A stretch of DNA of 15,126 nucleotides from Chloroflexota bacterium. GTDB taxonomy: Bacteria; Chloroflexota; Anaerolineae; Anaerolineales; Villigracilaceae. The stretch covers positions 1-15,126 of the forward strand of contig VGOX01000014.1 in the NCBI GenBank assembly GCA_016875755.1. Reading direction: 5' to 3'. Both the position numbers and the translations under genes were made by a program. Of this stretch, positions 6,633-13,823 are shown in pieces; position 1 is the first letter of the stretch, and every line of letters starts with the position of its first letter. The notes under the pieces were generated by a model that saw only the letters and a program-made list of their open reading frames with translations, did no database searches and was not told the origin of the DNA.

Positions 6633-7568
6633 ATGAATTCAAGATTACTTAAGTCGTTTGTCCAAAACAAAAAGGAAGACCAGCACATCCCGCCGATTGC
6701 TGGAACCCTCTTTAGTGTGTTTCTGTTGATCTCCATTCTCGGCGCAGTGTATGGTGACGGGAAATATTCCGATGCCATGCTCGGCGGGTGGGTTGTGTTT
6801 TGGATGCTGATCGGCATTTACATTTTGTTCGCGCTGAAGGTTGCTTCGCAATGGGAGAAAGTGATCGTGCTGCGACTCGGCAAGTTCATAGGGCTGAAGG
6901 GACCAGGCTTGTTCTGGATCATTCCCATTGTAGATACAGTGCCAACATGGATCGATCACCGCGTAATGGTCACGCCGTTCGCCGCGCAAAAAACGTTGAC
7001 AAAAGACACAGTCCCTGTGGATGTGGACGCCGTATTATTTTGGGTGGTGTGGGATGCCGAAAAAGCCGCACTGGAAGTGGAAGACTATCGCGCCGCAGTT
7101 GACTGGGCTGCACAAACCGCACTGCGCGACATTATCGGCAAGAAAATGCTGGCGGACATTCTCGTCGGGCGCAGTTCAATTGACCAGGAATTGCAGCAAG
7201 TGATTGATGAGCGCACCACACCGTGGGGCGTGACGGTGCAGTCAGTGGAGATTCGTGACATCGTCATCCCGCAGGATCTGGAAGACGCCATGTCGCGCCA
7301 GGCACAGGCAGAGCGCGAACGTCAGGCGCGTGTCATCCTCGGCGAATCTGAGAAGCAGATCGCGGCTTCGTTCTCCGAGGCATCCCAAGCTTATATCAAC
7401 AATCCTACGGCGTTGCACTTACGCGCCATGAACATGCTCTTTGAAGGTTTGAAAGAAAAAGGCGCGCTGGTCATCGTGCCGAGTTCCGCAGTGGATACGA
7501 TGAATCTCGGCGGGCTGAGCGGCATGGTCTCGCTCGCACAAAACACGATGCCGAAGGAAGACAAATAA
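6633..7568 (+). CDS. SPFH domain protein, slipin/stomatin type
   Basis: The 311-residue protein carries two hydrophobic segments at about 22-41 and 49-68, then the SPFH (band 7) domain starting at VASQWEKVIVLRLGKFIGLKGPGLFWIIPIVDTV, and continuing to about residue 215. The tail has the helical, Ala/Gln/Arg-rich stretch (MSRQAQAERERQARVILGESEK) seen in stomatins and slipins, which form oligomeric scaffolds in membranes. Such proteins organise lipid domains and are often linked to membrane-stress operons and membrane proteases. The start has GGAG 8 bases upstream and lies 12 bases from the regulator stop. No NfeD partner is adjacent, unlike many slipin operons; here its neighbours are an SdpI-like protein and an ABC exporter. 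Confidence 0.93.
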   Translation: MNSRLLKSFVQNKKEDQHIPPIAGTLFSVFLLISILGAVYGDGKYSDAMLGGWVVFWMLIGIYILFALKVASQWEKVIVLRLGKFIGLKGPGLFWIIPIVDTVPTWIDHRVMVTPFAAQKTLTKDTVPVDVDAVLFWVVWDAEKAALEVEDYRAAVDWAAQTALRDIIGKKMLADILVGRSSIDQELQQVIDERTTPWGVTVQSVEIRDIVIPQDLEDAMSRQAQAERERQARVILGESEKQIAASFSEASQAYINNPTALHLRAMNMLFEGLKEKGALVIVPSSAVDTMNLGGLSGMVSLAQNTMPKEDK

Positions 7569-7570
7569 TC

Positions 7571-7603
7571 ACGTAGAGGCACGGTATCGCCGTGCCCCTA
7601 CGT
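7571..7603. repeat. Palindromic intergenic repeat (GTAGxGGCAC type)
   Basis: ACGTAGAGGCACGG at 7571-7584 pairs with CCGTGCCCCTACGT at 7590-7603 with a single A/C mismatch and a 5-base loop. Its ends and GGC core resemble the palindrome at 4328-4358. It sits between the slipin and SdpI-like genes and its right arm runs straight into the parS site at 7601. Confidence 0.75.
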
Positions 7604-7616
7604 TTCACGTGAAACA
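7601..7616. other. parS: parS centromere site (ParB-binding), copy 1
   Basis: CGTTTCACGTGAAACA matches the chromosomal parS consensus TGTTTCACGTGAAACA at 15 of 16 positions and contains the perfect 14-base palindrome GTTTCACGTGAAAC. ParB binds such sites and spreads to load SMC and segregate origins. It lies in the gap before the SdpI-like gene; an identical copy is 753 bases downstream. Confidence 0.85.
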
Positions 7617-7632
7617 CCTGAAAGGAAATCGA

Positions 7633-8283
7633 ATGTCAACAAAACTTACTACAATCCTCGTACTCGTCTTAATCGCTGCTGCCGTAATTGCAGGCGTACT
7701 GTTCTGGGATCAACTGCCCGAGCAAATGGCTTCACACTGGAACGAGAACGACCAGGTGGACGGCTATATGTCCAAGTTCTGGGGCGTGTGGATGATGCCG
7801 CTGATCACACTCGGCATGTTCGCGCTGTTCCTCGTCATCCCAAACATCGACCCGCTCAAGGCAAATATCGCGCAATTCCGCGGCGTGTTCAATCTGTTCA
7901 TCGTGTTCATCACCTCCTTCATGCTCTACATCCACGGGCTAACGCTCGCCTGGAGCCTCGGATACCAATTCCGCATGAGCGCCGCGATGCTGCCGTTCAT
8001 GGGCATCCTGTTCATCTTCGTCGGCTATATGCTCAGACAGGCGAAGCGCAATTTCTTCATTGGGATTCGCACCCCATGGACACTCTCCAGTGACACGGTA
8101 TGGGACAAGACGCATCAACTCGGCTCATGGCTGTTCATTGCAGCGGGAGTTTTTGCCTTCGCTGGAAGTTTCTTCGGCGGCACAACCGCCATGTGGCTGA
8201 CTCTCGTGCCAGTAATGGGTTCGTCGTTGTTTGTAGTGGTCTACTCGTTCGTGCTGTACCAGCGCGAGATGAAAGGTCAATAG
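7633..8283 (+). CDS. SdpI/DUF1648 family membrane protein
   Basis: The 216-residue protein combines an N-terminal DUF1648 segment (helix 7-24, then QLPEQMASHWNENDQVDGY at 27-45, the family hallmark) with the SdpI/YfhL C-terminal half, including RNFFIGIRTPWTLSSDTVWD at about 139-158. Around six membrane helices are visible. In Bacillus subtilis SdpI gives immunity to the SdpC toxin and sequesters the autorepressor SdpR; other members have unknown roles. The frame is open from a GTG at 7609 inside the parS site, but AAAGGA stands before the ATG at 7633, which is preferred. The next gene begins immediately after its stop. A role in immunity or envelope protection is inferred from family and context. 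Confidence 0.88.
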   Translation: MSTKLTTILVLVLIAAAVIAGVLFWDQLPEQMASHWNENDQVDGYMSKFWGVWMMPLITLGMFALFLVIPNIDPLKANIAQFRGVFNLFIVFITSFMLYIHGLTLAWSLGYQFRMSAAMLPFMGILFIFVGYMLRQAKRNFFIGIRTPWTLSSDTVWDKTHQLGSWLFIAAGVFAFAGSFFGGTTAMWLTLVPVMGSSLFVVVYSFVLYQREMKGQ

Positions 8284-9219
8284 ATGGAAACCATCGTTGA
8301 AGTCAACGGTTTGGAGCGCACCTTCGGGCAGAACCGCGCCGTGGACGGGATGACGTTTCACGTGAAACAAGGCGAAGTCTTTGGACTGCTTGGTCCTAAC
8401 GGCGCCGGCAAGACCACCACTGTCCGCTTGTTGAACGGCATCCTGCCGCCATCCGGCGGGACGGCACGCGTGTTCGGTCTTGACCCCGCAACAGATGGGC
8501 AGCATGTTCGCCAGCAAACGGGGGTGCTGACAGAATCTCCCGCCTTGTACGAGCGTCTGTCGGCGCGTGAAAACCTGGAGTTCTTCGGCACGCTGGCGGG
8601 TATCCCTGAAAATACGCTCGGTCAACGCGTGTTGGATATTTTGAAATTCTTCGGCTTACAAGAGCGTGTGGACGATAAGGTTGAAACCTATAGCAAGGGC
8701 ATGAAGCAACGCCTCGCGCTGGCGCGTGCGCTTGTCCATGAGCCGCCGCTCTTGTTTCTGGACGAGCCGACCTCTGGCTTGGACCCTGAAGCAGCACAAC
8801 AGGTCAACGAGTTGATCGCGGGGCTGGGTCAGCGCAACGGGCAGACCATCATCCTCGCGACGCACAACCTGCTCGACGCCCAGCGCCTGTGTGACCGCGT
8901 AGCAATCCTCAACAAGGGGCGCATCCTTGCAATGGGCAGCCTCACAGAGCTGGCGCGGAAGTTGTGGCCCGTCACGTGGGTGGATATTACGTTCTGGGCG
9001 GCGCCTTCCGAATCCGCTGTCGGGGCGGTGAAGGCTCAACGGGGCGTGATGCAGGTCACAGGTCAGGATGAGGCGTGGCAGGTTCAGGTCGAGAGCGAAG
9101 AGGTGATTCCGCAGATCGTCCAAACCCTGGCGGGGCAGGGAGCCTCCATCCTGAAAGTCAATCCGCGTGATTACACGCTGGAGGATATTTATTTTGCGTT
9201 GCAGGCAGGTGAGAAATGA
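8284..9219 (+). CDS. ABC-2 type transporter ATP-binding protein
   Basis: This 311-residue cytoplasmic ATPase powers the permease encoded next. Walker A GPNGAGKTT is at 37-45, the signature YSKGMKQR at 136-143, Walker B LLFLDEPT with Asp160 and catalytic Glu161, and the switch histidine His194 in ATHN. The extra C-terminal domain (about 225-311) is typical of NatA/CcmA-like and drug-exporter ATPases. The ATG follows the preceding stop directly, and the stop overlaps the permease start (ATGA), indicating coupled synthesis. A parS site is embedded in codons 24-29 (TFHVKQ) without damage to the protein. The exported substrate is unknown; NatA-type sodium or peptide/antibiotic efflux are options. 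Confidence 0.96.
   Translation: METIVEVNGLERTFGQNRAVDGMTFHVKQGEVFGLLGPNGAGKTTTVRLLNGILPPSGGTARVFGLDPATDGQHVRQQTGVLTESPALYERLSARENLEFFGTLAGIPENTLGQRVLDILKFFGLQERVDDKVETYSKGMKQRLALARALVHEPPLLFLDEPTSGLDPEAAQQVNELIAGLGQRNGQTIILATHNLLDAQRLCDRVAILNKGRILAMGSLTELARKLWPVTWVDITFWAAPSESAVGAVKAQRGVMQVTGQDEAWQVQVESEEVIPQIVQTLAGQGASILKVNPRDYTLEDIYFALQAGEK
8354..8369. other. parS: parS centromere site (ParB-binding), copy 2, inside a coding sequence
   Basis: CGTTTCACGTGAAACA is identical over all 16 bases to the copy at 7601-7616 and differs from the parS consensus only at the first base. It lies within the ATPase gene just before the Walker A codons, where it encodes FHVK and parts of the flanking codons. 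Sites within genes are normal for chromosomal parS. Confidence 0.87.
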
Positions 9220-10040
9220 ACTGGCGTTCGGTCTGGGCGATTGCCAAAAAGGATTTGAAGGAAGTGCGGCAGAACAAGGCGGCTTGGGGACCTGGCATCG
9301 CCGTGCCGTTGATCTTCGCGATTTTGATGCCGCTGCTCTTCATCATTCTGCCGCAGGTCATTCCCGTGGAGGATGTGGAGCGCGAGCTGGGCGATATTGA
9401 TGTGATGCTGCGCTCGATGCCGCCCGCGATGCAGGCGTTGTTCGAAGGACGCAGTTTGGAGCAGATGTTTGTGCTGTATATGGCGGGATTCACGCTCGCG
9501 CCGCTGTTCCTGATCATGCCGCTGATGTTTTCGACCGTGATCGGCTCGGATTCTTTTGTTGGGGAACGCGAACGTAAGACAATGGAAGCCTTGTTGTACG
9601 CACCAACCAGCGACATTGAATTGTTTCTCGGCAAAGTGCTGGCGGCGGTCATTCCTGCCATCGGTTTGTCGTGGCTCACGTACTTGATGTACATCATCGT
9701 GGTAAACGTGGCGAGTTATCCGCTGTTCGGCGAGATCTGGTTCCCATTGCCGACATGGTATCCGCTGATGTTGTGGGTAACGCCCGCCCTGGCGGTATTG
9801 GGCATTTCTGCGACGGTGCTGATCTCATCGCGTGTGCGCACGTTCATGGAAGCGTATCAAATGAGTGCATCACTGGTGATATTGGTGCTCGGGCTCGTTA
9901 TCGGACAGGTTACGGGCGTATTGTTTTTAGGGATTGGAACAGCAATGGCGATCGGCACAGTCATCTGGCTGGTGGATATTGCGTTGATCTACGTGAGTGT
10001 GAAAAATTTCAAACGCAGTGCATTGGTTGCAAAGTTATAA
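9216..10040 (+). CDS. ABC-2 type transporter permease
   Basis: The 274-residue protein has about six membrane helices: one near 25-47, a large external loop at 50-85, then helices from about 88 onward to the C terminus. The cytoplasmic motif VGERERKTMEALLYAPTS at about 110-127 is the coupling element conserved in NatB-like and ABC-2 permeases that contacts the ATPase. It starts within the stop of the ATPase gene (4-base overlap), so the two form one transporter. The stop codon itself belongs to the AAGGAG ribosome site of the next gene. Confidence 0.94.
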   Translation: MNWRSVWAIAKKDLKEVRQNKAAWGPGIAVPLIFAILMPLLFIILPQVIPVEDVERELGDIDVMLRSMPPAMQALFEGRSLEQMFVLYMAGFTLAPLFLIMPLMFSTVIGSDSFVGERERKTMEALLYAPTSDIELFLGKVLAAVIPAIGLSWLTYLMYIIVVNVASYPLFGEIWFPLPTWYPLMLWVTPALAVLGISATVLISSRVRTFMEAYQMSASLVILVLGLVIGQVTGVLFLGIGTAMAIGTVIWLVDIALIYVSVKNFKRSALVAKL

Positions 10041-10050
10041 GGAGAACAAC

Positions 10051-10842
10051 ATGACAAAACCTTTCAATTGGAAAATCTTTTTCATCATATGGATCGCGGC
10101 AGTTTTTGGTGTGGTTGCGGTCATTCCATATACGCTGACGTTACAAGGCACGGTCTTGCAGGAATTGGATCTGCCGATTCCTCTTCCGCTTCTGCTCGCC
10201 ATTCAAATTGGTCAGAACGCCGTGATGTTTGCCGTGCTGACAGCGCTCGGACTCTTCTTTGCCAATCGCGTTGGTCTTGGGCTACCGATCTTGGAAGCAA
10301 AACTGGCGGGTGAATCTGTAGCGGAGAAAGTACGTGCGATCCTTTTGCCCAGCATCATCATTGGCGCAGTTGCAGCAGTGCTTATCATCGGGTTGGATGT
10401 ATTCGTTTTTCAACCTGCATTATTGAACCAATTAGGCGACGCAGCACAATCGCTTGCGGATGGTTCCGTGAAGCCGCCTGCATGGCAGGGATTCCTTGCG
10501 TCATTCTATGGCGGCATTGCTGAAGAAGTTTTGCTGCGGTTGTTCGTCATGTCAATGTTCGTGTGGCTTGGTTCGTTCCTCAGCAAAACTGTGGAGGGTA
10601 AACCAACCAACGCAGTATTTTGGATCGCGAATATTCTCGCCGCTGTTTTATTTGGCTTGGGACATCTACCCGCCACCGCATCTTTTCTTCCGCTCACACC
10701 ATTGGTCATCGCACGTGCCATTGTCTTGAATGGCATAGGAGGTCTGGCGTTCGGCTGGCTGTATTGGAAACGCGGACTTGAAACCGCGATCGTTGCGCAC
10801 TTCACAGCAGATATTGTGCTGCATGTGTTGTTCGCGTTGTAG
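10051..10842 (+). CDS. CPBP family intramembrane metalloprotease
   Basis: The protein (263 residues from the preferred ATG, which has AAGGAG 6 bases upstream) is rich in membrane helices. The three CPBP/Abi motifs are complete: EEVLLR at 158-163, FGLGH at 201-205 and HFTAD at 250-254, giving the two glutamates and two histidines of the active site. Family members cleave prenylated CaaX proteins in eukaryotes; in bacteria many lie beside bacteriocin or peptide operons and give immunity. Here the partners are an SdpI-like protein and an ABC exporter, consistent with an immunity or envelope role. The frame also opens upstream, inside the permease gene, but without a ribosome site. Confidence 0.93.
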   Translation: MTKPFNWKIFFIIWIAAVFGVVAVIPYTLTLQGTVLQELDLPIPLPLLLAIQIGQNAVMFAVLTALGLFFANRVGLGLPILEAKLAGESVAEKVRAILLPSIIIGAVAAVLIIGLDVFVFQPALLNQLGDAAQSLADGSVKPPAWQGFLASFYGGIAEEVLLRLFVMSMFVWLGSFLSKTVEGKPTNAVFWIANILAAVLFGLGHLPATASFLPLTPLVIARAIVLNGIGGLAFGWLYWKRGLETAIVAHFTADIVLHVLFAL

Positions 10843-10851
10843 GAGGCTTGA

Positions 10852-11082
10852 ATGACAGAAGAACTTCAAAAATGGGAATACCGTGTGCAAACCGTCGGCG
10901 GTTTTTTCAAAGGCGTTCCCGCCGATGAGTTGGAAGCGTTGCTTAATGAATGGGGCGAGGAAGGTTGGGAAGTTGTCTCGACACACATCCTTGAGAACGC
11001 GAACAAGATCAATGTGATCGCGAAGCGTCCGCTCACGCGGGAGACGATTCGAAGACGGTCAATGCCGCAATTCAATCAATAG
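10852..11082 (+). CDS. DUF4177 domain protein
   Basis: A 76-residue soluble protein with the DUF4177 pattern: an N-terminal strand WEYRVQTV, then LEALLNEWGEEGWEVVS at about 26-42, and a closing strand KINVIAKRP. It has a perfect AGGAGG ribosome site 5 bases before its ATG that overlaps the stop of the protease gene. The function of the domain is unknown; members are often encoded with membrane or regulatory proteins. It is the last gene of the plus-strand operon, ahead of a repeat and a terminator. Confidence 0.9.
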   Translation: MTEELQKWEYRVQTVGGFFKGVPADELEALLNEWGEEGWEVVSTHILENANKINVIAKRPLTRETIRRRSMPQFNQ

Positions 11083-11115
11083 AACATTTGTTCTTTTATT
11101 GATAACTACTAAGCC

Positions 11116-11216
11116 GTCATTGCGAGAGCGTTCTTGTTATTGCCTGAAGCAATCCCTTTGCGCTGAGGTTGAGATTGCTTCGCCCCCAAAGAGAAAAAGC
11201 GGCGGCTCGCAATGAC
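11116..11216. repeat. MITE-like element with GTCATTGCGAG terminal inverted repeats
   Basis: The 101-base element starts with GTCATTGCGAG (11116-11126) and ends with its exact complement CTCGCAATGAC (11206-11216). An inner pair, GAAGCAATC (11146-11154) and GATTGCTTC (11173-11181), gives a second stem. The sequence matches the widespread GTCATTGCGAG...GAAGCAATC...CTCGCAATGAC intergenic repeat found in many unrelated bacterial genomes. It carries no gene and lies in the convergent gap after the DUF4177 gene. Confidence 0.82.
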
Positions 11217-11244
11217 AATGGTTGAACGTTACATAAATTAAGTC

Positions 11245-11276
11245 AAAAAAGGGCGACAATGAGTCGCCCTTTTTTT
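11245..11276. terminator. Bidirectional rho-independent terminator
   Basis: AAAAAAGGGCGAC (11245-11257) pairs with GTCGCCCTTTTTT around a 5-base loop, with T tracts in both directions. It lies between the plus-strand operon and the converging minus-strand ATP-grasp gene and probably terminates both. Confidence 0.9.
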
Positions 11277-11308
11277 ATTCATTCATCGTACGCGCTTTTC
11301 TCAGCGCT

Positions 11309-11324
11309 GCGAGATTAATCTCGC
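11309..11324. repeat. Perfect 16-base palindrome near the gene end
   Basis: GCGAGATTAATCTCGC is perfectly self-complementary, 22 bases beyond the stop codon of the minus-strand ATP-grasp gene. It has no adjoining T tract. A protein-binding site or a weak RNA hairpin are both possible. Confidence 0.5.
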
Positions 11325-11345
11325 GGTACTCAGTAAGGTGAGTTA

Positions 11346-13700
11346 TTATTCATCCGCAGAATTATCTTCTTCCTTTGGTTTTTCGGGGGTGATGAGAAAA
11401 GCGACGGCGCGGCTTTTATTGGAGTCCATAACGAGATTCATAAATGCGCTGGGACGAAAATCATCCACAGCGATCAATTTTAACGCAGCGGCAACGCGTG
11501 GGTTTTCAACTGAGATAAATTCTGAAAGGCGATTCGGCGTGGCGTTGAAAAAGTCACGCGCGAAGATGGTGTTGGGTTCATCAAGGAAAACGCCGAGCGG
11601 ATAGATGTTCGCTTCCATCAAATCCTGAAAGAAGTGTGTGCCAAAGGATGGTTCAGGTGATGCGCCAATCTCGTCGCCTGCGAGTTCGACGAGTGCGCGC
11701 GCATTGTAGATGTCGCCATACGCGATGTGAACGCCAAGGTCAGGTGTGGACGTGCCCCAGCGGCCTGGTCCCACGGCGATGAAGGTTTCGTCTTTGAGTG
11801 CGACGTTAAGTTGACTGATAGCGCGTTCCAATTGCGTGCGTTCATCCTGTGAGGCAAGGCTGAAATAGGCTTTCGACGGCACAAACAACACGTGGCTGAT
11901 TCCCTCCACTGCACCTTGGGGCACCATGGACTGTGACGAGAAGATAATGTTCTCCTCCTGCAAGTCATGCGGGATTTGGACATCGCTGCTTTCCTGAATA
12001 TGGCTCTGCGGGCGGCATTGCAGAATGGAGATACGCACATCGGGTTGGTCATCGGGGTTGAGAATTTCAGCGGTGAATTCGGTATCGACGGGGGAACCAT
12101 AATGCTCTTCGAGCAGTTTCAGGGCGGCGCGCATGGATGCGGCAAAAGGCGTCCGCGAGAGTAAACCGTCAAATGTAATGACCATTTTCTCGGTGGAAGC
12201 GAGGCGGGAACGAATCGGGGCGAGGTAGCCTTCATCCATCACTTGGGCAATGTAGCGCAGGGGTGGATAATCCGCATTCAACACATCGTGAGCTGGAATG
12301 GTGACGAATTCATTCTTTTCGATGTCGATGGCGTCGAGGCTTTGTTGGGAGTAGCGCTTGATGGTGCGAACATCCGACGAGGAGTGCAGACGCGGATGGC
12401 TGAGCGCCACGAGGCGCGGATAATCGTCCGCGACCATGTCAACTGCACGAGTGCCCATACCCCAAACGAGACGGAGGAAACCTTCGTCCTGTTTGATCTG
12501 CGGCGACCAGCGATAGAGGTTGCGGCTGAAGGCAACGCCCGCAGCGTGGGGGAAGTAGTATTTGCCGAAGCGTTCGCCTTCCACGATCTGGATCAGGATG
12601 CCGATGCGTTCATCGTAATCGGCAAGCTCCTTGTGATGACGGTACATCAGCGCGTTGGGATTGAGCACGCTGGCGTAGATGTTCGAGATCGCCTGCACCA
12701 GCGCGGCGAGGCGGACTTCGTATCCGCCTTGATTTGGCAGGAAGATGCTTTCGTATTTTCCCGCAAACGATGTGCCGAAATTATCCTCGAGCAAACTGGA
12801 GGAGCGCACGATCAGCGGGCGGTCGGATGCTTCGACGAGAATCTTTTCAAGCCCTTCAATGATCTCATCGGGGAATTGTCCATTGGAGAATTCTTTGAAC
12901 AGTGCGGGATAATCGACGCGCATCTGTTCTTCGGTTTTGTATTTCTGGTCGTTCCAGTGCATCAGATCATTGAAGGTCAGGAAATTGTAGAAGACATCGG
13001 AGCCGAGATAATACGAAACGGGAATCTTGAAACGCTCGCGCAGTTCGGGTGCGGCGGTCTCTTTGAGGATGCGCAGGGCGAGCAGCATGCCCGCTGCTTT
13101 TCCACCGATCTTTCCGCCGCCGATCTTGCGCATACGAATCTCTTTGAGATCATCCACTGTGAACCATTTGCGCGCAATGCGGATGTATTTCAACTGGTCG
13201 CTGATCATGGTGCGGATGAGCACTGCTTTCAATTCCTGAAGACGAGCCTTGTATTTTTCACCCTCCAAGAGGGGCATGTCTTCGATCATCTCCGCTTGTT
13301 CGAAGAGCATATCCTGCGGCGCAAGTTCGGGATTGAACCAAATGAATTCGATATTCTCGCGTCCACGTTCCGCCAACATACCGCGGACAAGGTCTTCAAA
13401 TTCGCTGTAGGGCAGGTTGTAGGCAAAATAAAAATCGGTCAGTGAGTCGCGCACACGGTGAAGGCGATCCTCCCAGACATCGGCGCGTTCTTCTTCATAC
13501 GGATTATGAAGTCCCTCGCGCGCCTGTGACTCGATCGCCTTGCGGCGGGCTTCCTCGTCAAATGATTCACGGGTCGTAATGCCGCGGGCAAACAGGACCT
13601 TGCGCATCTTATGGCGGATGCGCCTGCTCAGAATGGGATATTGACTCAGTGCAAGCAAAATTCGGATAACGTTGTTTTCGTTCAGGCTGGGAAGTGTCAT
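11346..13700 (-). CDS. PEP/pyruvate-binding (PPDK N-terminal, ATP-grasp) domain protein
   Basis: The 784-residue cytoplasmic protein has an N-terminal helical region (1-185), then a domain of the PEP synthase/pyruvate phosphate dikinase type: MRKIGGGKIGGKAAGML (about 190-206), the nucleotide-binding RSSSLLEDNFGTSFAGKYES starting at Arg299, and the closing ILQCRPQ with Arg563. A further C-terminal part of about 200 residues holds the conserved VGPGRWGTSTPDLGV motif. The phosphohistidine domain (GGxTSHAA) and the PEP-binding TIM barrel of true PpsA or PpdK are absent, so it is unlikely to be a complete pyruvate kinase-type enzyme; it may be a stand-alone phosphotransferase. AAAGG lies 6 bases before the ATG. 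It follows dnaN after a terminator and a repeat. Confidence 0.85.
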   Translation of the reverse strand: MTLPSLNENNVIRILLALSQYPILSRRIRHKMRKVLFARGITTRESFDEEARRKAIESQAREGLHNPYEEERADVWEDRLHRVRDSLTDFYFAYNLPYSEFEDLVRGMLAERGRENIEFIWFNPELAPQDMLFEQAEMIEDMPLLEGEKYKARLQELKAVLIRTMISDQLKYIRIARKWFTVDDLKEIRMRKIGGGKIGGKAAGMLLALRILKETAAPELRERFKIPVSYYLGSDVFYNFLTFNDLMHWNDQKYKTEEQMRVDYPALFKEFSNGQFPDEIIEGLEKILVEASDRPLIVRSSSLLEDNFGTSFAGKYESIFLPNQGGYEVRLAALVQAISNIYASVLNPNALMYRHHKELADYDERIGILIQIVEGERFGKYYFPHAAGVAFSRNLYRWSPQIKQDEGFLRLVWGMGTRAVDMVADDYPRLVALSHPRLHSSSDVRTIKRYSQQSLDAIDIEKNEFVTIPAHDVLNADYPPLRYIAQVMDEGYLAPIRSRLASTEKMVITFDGLLSRTPFAASMRAALKLLEEHYGSPVDTEFTAEILNPDDQPDVRISILQCRPQSHIQESSDVQIPHDLQEENIIFSSQSMVPQGAVEGISHVLFVPSKAYFSLASQDERTQLERAISQLNVALKDETFIAVGPGRWGTSTPDLGVHIAYGDIYNARALVELAGDEIGASPEPSFGTHFFQDLMEANIYPLGVFLDEPNTIFARDFFNATPNRLSEFISVENPRVAAALKLIAVDDFRPSAFMNLVMDSNKSRAVAFLITPEKPKEEDNSADE

Positions 13701-13718
13701 GGGCTACCTTTGTTTAAC

Positions 13719-13768
13719 AATTGACAATGGCAACAGTATGGTCAATCATCCATGGTCAGTCGTCAATT
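13719..13768. repeat. Palindromic repeat, same family as the pdxS-pdxT gap
   Basis: AATTGAC at 13719-13725 pairs with GTCAATT at 13762-13768, and the inside holds ATGG/CCAT elements. The segment 13736-13766 matches 4987-5017 at 25 of 31 positions. Both copies lie between two minus-strand genes, upstream of the second. Confidence 0.65.
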
Positions 13769-13773
13769 CTATA

Positions 13774-13809
13774 ACAAAAAATCCGCCAGACGATTAACGC
13801 TGGCGGATT
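13774..13809 (-). terminator. Rho-independent terminator of dnaN
   Basis: On the minus strand the stem AATCCGCCAG/CTGGCGGATT (13780-13789 with 13800-13809, 10-base loop) is followed by a run of T (complement of 13775-13781). It begins 14 bases after the dnaN stop. Confidence 0.85.
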
Positions 13810-13823
13810 CGACTCGTTTATTT

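Noticed and set aside
7609..7632. GTG start for the SdpI-like protein inside the parS site
   Set aside because: The ATG at 7633 has a proper AAAGGA ribosome site and gives the normal N-terminal helix; the upstream extension is hydrophilic and coded by parS.
12243..13445. Open frame of 400 codons on the plus strand
   Set aside because: It lies opposite the ATP-grasp gene, has no recognisable domain and shows the composition of an antisense frame (many His, Phe, Ile codons from the complement). The minus-strand gene has clear motifs.
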